Assembly: GCA_013423325.1 (NCBI GenBank)
Contig: BLJB01000473.1
Location: forward strand, 1 to 16,196
Reading direction: 5' to 3'
DNA: 16,196 bases
From: Usnea hakonensis
Taxonomy: Eukaryota; Ascomycota; Lecanoromycetes; Lecanorales; Parmeliaceae
Of this stretch, positions 10,303-16,196 are shown piece by piece (the first letter of the stretch is position 1; every line of letters begins with the position of its first letter). A model generated the notes under the pieces. It made no database searches. It saw nothing but the letters and a program-made list of their open reading frames with translations, and was not told the DNA's origin. A program made the translations under genes and the position numbers.

Positions 10303-10362
10303 TAGGTAACGATATAGCTTATTCTTAGAAAGGAAGATCATTTAATACTAATAATACTAGTA
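10303..10362 (-). other. C2H2-like finger between gag and protease, all ligands mutated
   Basis: In the pol frame I read Tyr-Tyr-stop-Tyr-stop-Met-Ile-Phe-Leu-Ser-Lys-Asn-Lys-Leu-Tyr-Arg-Tyr-Leu. This fits the CxxCxxxFxSxNxLHxH pattern I associate with this place in fungal gypsy polyproteins, with each Cys and His now Tyr. TGT/TGC to TAT/TAC and CAT/CAC to TAT/TAC are exactly RIP changes. The assignment rests on the intact Phe, Ser, Asn and Leu spacing. Confidence 0.65.
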
Positions 10363-10699
10363 TAACGATACGGATAGAAATAGCTTAGTTATTATAAAGT
10401 ATCCATTAGTTTCGTCCTCCGCCTAAGGTAAGAGGTAATTATATTCCTCCTTATCAGCAATAAAGTAGTTATTAGTTTTCTAGGAATCCTAGGAAATAGA
10501 AATAGAAGTAGATTCTAGGTTATTTCTATTATTCGTAGTAAAATTATTTAGTTCGTTAGTATAGTAGGATTCGCTACCCTAGTATACCATTGCTCGGCGT
10601 CTAAAAGGCTTACTTAGGAAGCCTCGGCTACGGCTAATACCGCTACCGGTACCTCTTTAACTCCCGAATCCGCCTCCGCCAGAGCGAGGATTACGGGGC

Positions 10700-11968
10700 T
10701 AATTCAATAATTAACTTATCGAATTTAACGCATTTCCTATAGTGATTTATAGTGGTTAACGCGGCGCTAATAAGGCAGGATTTGAAGTAGGGTTTACTTA
10801 CCGGGAACTACCTTACTAAGACTAGGACTAGGAAGGACGGTTAGTATAGCCGTTCCCATAATTATAATTATAGTTACTATATCCTAGTATATATCCCGAA
10901 TAGGATTACTACTCGTAATATAGCTAGAAAGGAAATAGTAGCTTAGAAAATCTATCTTAATAATTATTACCATATTAACCAGATTACCTCGATAATATTA
11001 ACGCTTAATTTACTCTTCTTTTAGATTACTAAGAACGACTATATAGACGAGCTATCTTAAACTATAGACTTTGTATCTAGTTACTTTAGGAATTAGCCAA
11101 TAGTAGTACTCTAGGTAGGTTTAGGAATATCCCTCCGGAATTCTAATCCTAGATTTAACTAAATTAGCGAAAGCTAATTATAATCAGAACCTATTATTAC
11201 CGCCTTAGTATACCTAAGTATACTCTAAGTAAAAGACCGGGGTATACGACTTTACCGAGTATTACTTATATTATAGCGTTTAGTTTATATATATTTAAGT
11301 ACGTTAGTAGTTCTTTCCTTAAACTTCTTAACTAAAGTCTCGTACTATTTATCTACTAATATATTCCGAAGCCCTCGCTTTTCTAGCTCGGTAAGCTTAG
11401 TCGAGTACCAGATTAATACGCTACTACGTAGATATATAGATAGTACTTCCTAGACCTTATCTTTACCCTTAGAATATACTAGATCCTTAAGTCTATCCTA
11501 GAAAGTATAGACGTCCCGATAGAAAACGTATTATCCTATATTAACGACTAAGATATTATTCTTAGTATTATTAAGATCTTTATAAGAGGGATCGAAGTAA
11601 CTAATATCGTTAACCTTAAGATTACTAGAACTTCTATTACCGCTACTTCCGGAAGTACCTTCTAGTCCGATAGGGCCTTAGTCTCCCCTAAGCCCTTAAA
11701 TACCTTAAATACCTTAGGGCCCCTAACGTCCTTCTTAAGGAGGATACTCCCTAATATATCGTACTACCGTAGCACTAGCTATAGCGGTAATAATAGCCTA
11801 GATATACAGATCGTCGAGCAATCGTTAGATTTCTAGATCCATCTGATTTCCGGGACTAATAGGGAAGTAGTAGATTACCTCAGATATAGAAGTATCCCTA
11901 CTCCGGCTATATAGAGGATTACTAGTAGACCTATACTTAGGCGTAGATAGTTTAGAGAGTAGTTGTTA
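10700..11968 (-). pseudogene. Chromovirus gag relic with collagen-like segment
   Basis: Gag forms the particle shell that packages element RNA. The frame is offset from pol: pol lies +1 relative to gag. In order: an N-terminal region (SEVIYYFPISPGNQMDLEI near 11820-11885), a Gly-x-y stretch (11639-11722), then a capsid-like core from 11608 downwards (NDISYFDPSYKDLNNTKN, YVFYRDVYTF, DRLKDLVYSKGKDKV, LVKKFKERTTNVLKY). The C-terminal part near 10720-10795 (KPYFKSCLISAALTTINHY) may hold a degraded CCHC knuckle, but I cannot fit the spacing. No start codon is visible; the frame meets TGA and TAA just upstream of 11968, so the start lies below that. The end is blurred by stops where the pol frame takes over. 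Confidence 0.8.
11639..11722 (-). repeat. Collagen-like Gly-x-y repeat in gag
   Basis: Twenty-eight codons read GP*GI*GI*GLRGD*GPI, then GLEGTSGSSG: nine consecutive Gly-x-y triplets plus a final Gly. The stops at the y positions fit Gln codons hit by RIP (CAG/CAA to TAG/TAA), and Gln is common in collagen-like y positions. In gag it would form a flexible or trimerising segment between the N-terminal region and the capsid core. Confidence 0.75.
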
Positions 11969-11987
11969 GGCTCAGGGGCAGTAGCGC

Positions 11988-12185
11988 TGTAATGACAATA
12001 TTGCCAAGTATTACGTATCCTCTTGGTATACGTAATATAGGTATTGGCTTAGCATCTTGGCGAATAAGCTTAAAGAAGCGATTCCCCCCTCTTTCTCTTC
12101 TTCTTTTTTAAGAATTAGTCTTACTAGAATACTACTAGATATTTATATAGAAATATATCTATCCTTCTAGTCTTATATTACTATA
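11988..12185 (+). repeat. Candidate 5' LTR of the right-hand gypsy element
   Basis: The stretch starts TGTAATGAC and ends CTATA just before gag leader sequence; CTACA mutated by RIP would give that end. It holds a palindrome (12009-12037), a pyrimidine-rich run (about 12087-12112) and AT-rich sequence. About 200 bases suits short fungal gypsy LTRs. The first 80 bases keep CpA and TpG, the rest does not. The 3' partner lies outside the window, so neither the limits nor the identity are proven. Confidence 0.4.
12009..12037. repeat. Perfect 10-bp inverted repeat at the head-to-head junction
   Basis: TATTACGTAT and ATACGTAATA are exact reverse complements separated by nine bases (CCTCTTGGT). A weaker outer pair, TTGCCAAG (12001-12008) and CTTGGCGA, lies around it. 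It sits between two divergent retrotransposons, within the candidate LTR. It could be a bidirectional protein-binding site in the U3 region, or a chance palindrome. Confidence 0.65.
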
Positions 12186-12234
12186 TTAATCCTAATAATT
12201 CTAATTCTTCTACCCTTCTTAGGGGTAGTAATCT

Positions 12235-13533
12235 ATAACTAGAATAGTAATTAATACTAGAGCGAATCCGCGACGCGTTAATAACGCTAGTGGATTATCC
12301 TTATTAGTAACTATTAGAAACTAGTACCGGAATATATAAGTCCCCTTAGTAGGTACCGGTTATATATCTGAACTCGAAGACGACGGATATACCCGTATAG
12401 AAACCGAAATAGAAACCGAAACTAAAACCGAAACTAAAATCGAAACCGAAATTAATACTAATACTAATACTAATACTAGTAATAACCTATAACGAACGGT
12501 TAACGATCAGATAGTAGATACTACTCGAAGGCGAGATACCCTTACGAAGAACTAATAACTCTAAGACTTAATAGAGGAGATTCACGCCCTAGAACGTAGT
12601 AAAAAGCGTATAGCCGGTAGTACCTAGGAGAACGTAGGCCCGGCGAAGACGTAATATAACCTTCGGCCTAAGGATCTATAGATTTTCTATACGAAAAGTG
12701 TTCGAGAATACTAAAATTAAGTAAGGGACGTAGAAGACTAATTTAGTCTAACGCCCTAGAACTTTATTACTAAAGACGATAAGATCCGATAGTATAACTA
12801 ATTCCTAGCCGAAACGCTAAAGGAATAATACTAAAACGAAAATATAAAAGATCCGGATAATATTTCTACCTAGCCCTAGTATATAGCCTTCCTACTAAAC
12901 CTCGTCGAGGACCTGATAAACCGTAAGCTAGACGTCGCCTAAGCGTATATCGATACCTCTTAAAGATAGAACTAAATAGTCCGAGAATTCGATATCTATC
13001 TAAATAGCCTAGAGGCCTAAATACTCCCTTATATAGAAGAGTAATAGATATCCTATTTCTTTACTAGGCTAAAGCTAGAGATTCGTATAACTATTATTAA
13101 TATATAGATTATTCTAACTAGGCGAAACGAACTCGTATCGCTAATAATACGACTTAAAAATAACCGAAAAAGAAGGAATACTATCTATAAAGATAATAAT
13201 GTATTATTCTAAAGAGGGAACCGAGGTAGTAAATAAAGATCTAACTCTATAAACTATTAAAGCGGAGGTTAGACGAATAATAAGCCTAAGGAAAATAAAA
13301 GCGGTAATAAGGGTAAGACCTAATTAAATGAAAAATCTAAGAAGGAATTTTTAAAGATAGTTTAATATTAGAATTATAAAAAGAAAGGATACTATACTAC
13401 CGAGTATACCGCTCCGAAAGTAGAAGATACTAATAGTATACCGCTAGGGTTACTAAGTAAATACCGGGTATACGCGGTCCCGAAGAAGAGAAAAGGTAAG
13501 CCCTTATCGGAGACTCCACCCGCGCGAGGGTAG
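12235..13533 (+). pseudogene. Gag relic of the right-hand gypsy element
   Basis: The frame (codons at 12235, 12238 and so on) begins with ATA ACT AGA ATA, where ATA could be a RIP-changed ATG; this start is a guess. A low-complexity Thr/Glu then Asn/Thr dipeptide tract follows (12400-12480). The capsid region includes SVREY, NFITKDDKIR, AFLLNLVEDLINRKLDVA, VREFDIYLNSLEA, and FFTRLKLEIR with a downstream ELVSLIIRL (about 12699-13170), similar to fungal retrotransposon gag. A zinc knuckle of C-x2-C-x4-H-x4-C spacing at 13366-13407 has every Cys and His as Tyr (Tyr-stop-Asn-Tyr-Lys-Lys-Lys-Gly-Tyr-Tyr). The frame closes at TAG-TAA (13531-13536), though these could also be mutated Gln/Trp codons. 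Pol is in the -1 frame relative to gag and overlaps its end. Confidence 0.85.
12400..12480 (+). repeat. Six-base tandem repeat encoding Thr-Glu / Asn-Thr dipeptides
   Basis: Hexamers of the type ACCGAA/ACTAAA are followed by pure AATACT units. In the gag frame they give alternating Thr with Glu or Lys, then Asn-Thr. The Lys and Asn codons (AAA, AAT) probably were Glu and Asp before TpG-to-TpA change, so the original tract was acidic. The position is the N-terminal, probably disordered, part of gag. Confidence 0.75.
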
Positions 13534-16196
13534 TAAAAGGAGTTATCTTATTACCTTCTTTAATATACGATAGATATATTATTAAGGAAGACTTAAAGGA
13601 TTTAGTCCCTATATAATTCTATTTTAATAATAGAGCCGAGGTTAACGTAATTAGCTAACGCTTTATAATCGAATATAATCTTTATTATATCGAAGCTCCC
13701 TTACTAACCCTATAATAGATAGACGGGAAATCGACTTATTACTATAGTATATATATTATATTATATATAATTCGCGATAGCTAGATATACGAGAAGCGCT
13801 ACTAATACACGTTCTATACTATTAATAAAGAAGGTCCGCCTTTAGTCTTAGGCCTCCCTACCTTAATAGAGGAAAGAATAAAAATAGATATAGTAGATTA
13901 AATATAGCGTTTTAGTATTAATTAGTAAGCTTATAAACTACTCGATCTAAATAAATTCGCGGCCTCGCTAAAAGGAGAAAAGACTATATATACCTTAATT
14001 ATATTAATAATAGTAGCTCTAGAAGCGAGCTACTAGGTTAGTACTACGGGTATAAATATATCTTACTAGGAAAGTATAGTAAAGATACTAGAAGTCCCTT
14101 AAGAACTTAAAGATTATACTAATATTTTTTCGACTAAGGAAGCAGGAAAGCTTCCCTCTTATAAAGGATAGGATTACGCTATTAAGATAACTACGGAACC
14201 CCCGTTTAGCCCTCTATATAATCTATCGAATATAGAATTAGCTATACTACGTAGCTATCTCGATAACGCTCTTATAAAAGGATAGATTTAGTATTCGACT
14301 AGTCCTATAGGAGCCCCTATTCTTTTTATTCTAAAAAAGGACGGTGGACTACGTTTATATATTAATTATCGTAGGTTAAATAAGGTAACTATTAAGAATC
14401 GCTATCTATTATTACTAATTAGTAAGACCTTAGACCGCCTTAATAGTATAAAGTAATTTACTAAGTTAGATCTTAAAGATATATATTATCGTATACGGAT
14501 TAGAAAGGGCGATAAGTAGAAGACGGCCTTCCGAATATAATATAGCTACTTTAAGTATCTAGTAATACTATTTAGTCTTACTAATACCCCCGTAACGTTT
14601 TAAGTATATATTAATAAGTTATTAAGTAGTCTTATTAACTAATTCTATATTATCTATTTAGATAATATACCTATCTACTCCGAAACGCGGGAGGAATATA
14701 TTAACTACGTTAAATAGATCTTAAGTAGACTATAAAAGGTAAGTCTTTTTATAAGTTTAAAGAAATATAAATTCTTTACTACTAAAGTCGAATTCCTAGA
14801 GTTTATCGTATTAATTAACGGTATCTCTATAAATAAATATAGGGTAACTGCTATCCAAGATTAGCTAAAGCCTAAGAATTACTATGACGTTTAGGTATTC
14901 TTAGGGTTTATAAACTTCTATCGGAGGTTTATTTATTATTATTTATAGATTATAGGCCCTTTAATAAGTCTTTTAAAAGGAAGCGAAAAAGGAAAGAAGT
15001 CAGGTCCTTTTAAATAGCTAGATAATACTAAGGTAGCGTTTACTAGGTTATAGGCCGCGTTTACGACTACTCCTCTACTAAGATACTTCGATCCTAACCT
15101 TCTAATCTATATTAAAACGGATACTTCCGAATTTGCCTTAGTAGGCATTTTGACCTAGTACTAAGAAATAAATAAGTAGTAGTATCTAGTCGCTTTCTAT
15201 TCTCGAAAGATAATTAATATAGAGCGAAACTATAAGACTTATAATTAGAAGTTACTCGCTATTATTACGATATTTAAATACTAGTATTACTATTTAGAAG
15301 GGGTAAATAGCCTAGTTAAAGTCTTAACTAACTATAATAATCTAAAGTATTTTATAGGTTAGTCGAATTTAAATAGATAATAGGTAAGATAGGTAATAAA
15401 GTTAGCTAATTTTAATTTCTTTATTTTATATTATTTTAGTAAGATAAACCCTACCAATACGCTATTAAGACGTCCTAACTATAAGGATAAAAACCGTTCG
15501 ATTAATAAGCTATTACTAATATTATAGTAGAAGCTAGTAACGATTAGTAGCTTATTAAATCCGATTTTTATAGTAATTTAAACTATATATTAGTAAGGTA
15601 TAGATATTACCTTAAAAAGAAGCGTAGGTAGCGTAGACTAAATACCTATTAAAATAGTACTTAGATTATTAATAACTATAGCTATATAGGAAATATACCT
15701 AAATATAGTATATTATTTGAGGACTAGGGAACCTTAGCCTTAAACTAGAGGGAGCGTAGGCGAGACGCTAGCTTAATATAATCGCGACGTAGCTAAGATA
15801 TAGCTTAATCCTATCGCTAGGACTACTAGTTACAAATAGTTCGTCCTACGCTTAGTAACTAATATTTTAGTTATAAGCGAAACGATATATAATCCTAGTA
15901 GTAAGCCTATCTATAAACTTATTAAGGTACTTTAATAAGAGGACGCTCTTATTATCTAGTAGAAGGCTAGTAAAGCGTAAGGCAAGCGTAATAAGGACGC
16001 CGGAGCTTGAATAATAGATAGCTAGGGGCTACTATATTATAATAGTAAGCTATATATCCCTAAAGAAGCGTCTATCCGTAAAGAGCTAATAAAACGCTAT
16101 TATAATAACCCCTTAGCGGGGTATTTCGGGGCTAATAAGACCTCTAAATTAATTAGTAGAAAATACTTTTAGAAAAGTATAAAAGTAGATATTAAG
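13450..16196 (+). pseudogene. Pol polyprotein relic (PR-RT-RH-INT), partial at the window end
   Basis: A single frame (codons starting at multiples of three) spans this whole stretch. Protease: FNNRAEVNVI at 13623-13652, where the family Asp-Ser-Gly is Asn-Asn-Arg, then LVLGLPTLIEERI near 13836-13875. RT: APILFILKKDGGLRLYINYRRLNK from 14313, TKLDLKD with first catalytic Asp kept at 14469-14471, FSLTNTPVTF, and YLDN at 14655-14666 with the last Asp changed to Asn. RNase H: IYIKTDTSEFALVG with Asp kept at 15120-15122, then FYSRKIINIERNYKTY. Integrase zinc domain: KEASIRKELIKRYYNNPLAGYFG, both zinc His now Tyr (16101-16103, 16122-16124). Stops are TAG/TAA at Trp/Gln positions and there is no frameshift. 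The protein continues beyond 16196. Confidence 0.9.

Larger units (their letters stand above)
5512..10730 (-). pseudogene. Chromovirus pol polyprotein relic (PR-RT-RH-INT-chromodomain)
   Basis: One minus-strand frame runs from about 10730 to a TGA at 5512-5514. In order it shows: a C2H2-like finger (10303-10362); protease with YFNTG at 10060-10071, the catalytic Asp now Asn; and a PR-RT linker rich in family motifs (KMLIGIDI near 9790-9813). The RT has both metal-binding Asp changed to Asn (VINYTSFFY, Asn at 8587-8589; YVNDIVIF, Asn at 8398-8400). RNase H keeps its Asp at 7903-7905 (LDVSKDFGF). A Ser/Thr-rich linker follows (about 7040-7380). In integrase, the zinc-domain Cys pair reads Tyr-Leu-Glu-Tyr near 6764-6786, but the catalytic residues Asp 6676-6678, Asp 6490-6492 and Glu 6382-6384 survive with 35 residues between the last two. 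A chromodomain (5656-5832) and a basic tail (VKRRRPRKG) end the protein. Internal stops are TAG/TAA at Trp or Gln positions. No frameshift is seen inside pol. Confidence 0.9.
5406..11970 (-). mobile_element. RIP-mutated Ty3/gypsy chromovirus, minus strand
   Basis: Reading the minus strand from high to low coordinates gives gag, C2H2-like finger, protease, RT, RNase H, integrase and chromodomain, the order of Metaviridae (Ty3/gypsy) rather than Ty1/copia. The 3' untranslated part follows the pol stop at 5512. The 5' limit is near 11970, where the gag frame meets stops and another element begins. No LTR pair could be established. RIP load is lower than in the LINE: scattered CpA and TpG remain, and stops are fewer in the integrase and gag regions. 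Confidence 0.9.
11988..16196 (+). mobile_element. RIP-mutated Ty3/gypsy retrotransposon, plus strand, cut by window end
   Basis: Gag, protease, RT, RNase H and the integrase zinc domain follow one another; the integrase core, any chromodomain and the 3' LTR would lie beyond 16196. It is a different family from the minus-strand element: its protease box is of the D-S-G-A type (reads FNNRAEVNVI) rather than D-T-G-Y, its gag has an acidic Thr/Glu repeat instead of a collagen-like segment, and its RT box is YLDN rather than YVND. CpA and TpG are very rare from about 12660 onwards. Confidence 0.9.

Noticed and set aside
10720..10795. CCHC zinc knuckle in the chromovirus gag
   Set aside because: Cys, His and Cys residues are present but the spacing does not fit C-x2-C-x4-H-x4-C, even allowing Tyr for Cys/His; left as a possibility only.
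5406..11970. Ty1/copia assignment for the minus-strand element
   Set aside because: Integrase follows RNase H rather than preceding RT, and a chromodomain ends pol; this order is Ty3/gypsy.
1..16196. Alternative genetic code (TAG/TAA read as Gln or Trp)
   Set aside because: The same sequence also shows Cys/His-to-Tyr and Asp-to-Asn changes at essential sites and CpA/TpG depletion in untranslated parts, all explained by RIP; code reassignment would not cause these.
1..16196. Mitochondrial or other organellar DNA because of high AT content
   Set aside because: The content is nuclear-type retrotransposons with RIP; no mitochondrial genes, tRNAs or rRNAs are visible.

Overview
The window looks like an AT-rich, transposon-filled, gene-empty block from a filamentous ascomycete (Pezizomycotina). 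No intact host gene is visible. The dominant signal is repeat-induced point mutation (RIP). CpA and TpG are almost absent while CpG, CpC and CpT persist, and nearly every internal stop is a TAG or TAA where the family carries Trp or Gln. Family Cys and His positions appear as Tyr, and catalytic Asp as Asn. The species cannot be named from this sequence.

Layout. (1) 58-3120, plus strand: a non-LTR (LINE) retrotransposon copy, 5'-truncated inside the endonuclease domain, followed by reverse transcriptase and a C-terminal zinc-finger-like tail, all in one reading frame with no frameshift. A 51-bp imperfect direct repeat (1-51 and 3436-3486) brackets it. (2) 3487-5093: AT-rich sequence without a recognisable gene, holding a minisatellite with G5/C5 hairpins (3843-4060). 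(3) 5094-5290: a small island that escaped RIP. (4) 5406-11970, minus strand: a nearly full-length Ty3/gypsy chromovirus. Gag carries a collagen-like stretch; pol carries a C2H2-like finger, protease, RT, RNase H, integrase and a chromodomain. (5) 11970-12234: a head-to-head junction with a perfect 10-bp palindrome and a candidate LTR. (6) 12235-16196, plus strand: a second, different Ty3/gypsy element with gag, protease, RT, RNase H and the integrase zinc domain, cut by the window edge.

How it fits together. All three elements are dead, but reading frames are preserved over kilobases. They therefore seem to have been disabled mainly by transitions rather than by slow indel decay. RIP load differs: the LINE is saturated, the rightmost gypsy element is heavily hit and the central chromovirus less so. 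The two gypsy elements diverge from a common junction; the simplest reading is that the right-hand one inserted into the 5' end of the central one. I found no previously undescribed biological system. The points most worth checking are the nesting, the flanking repeat, the RIP-escaped island, the minisatellite and the unusual gag modules.
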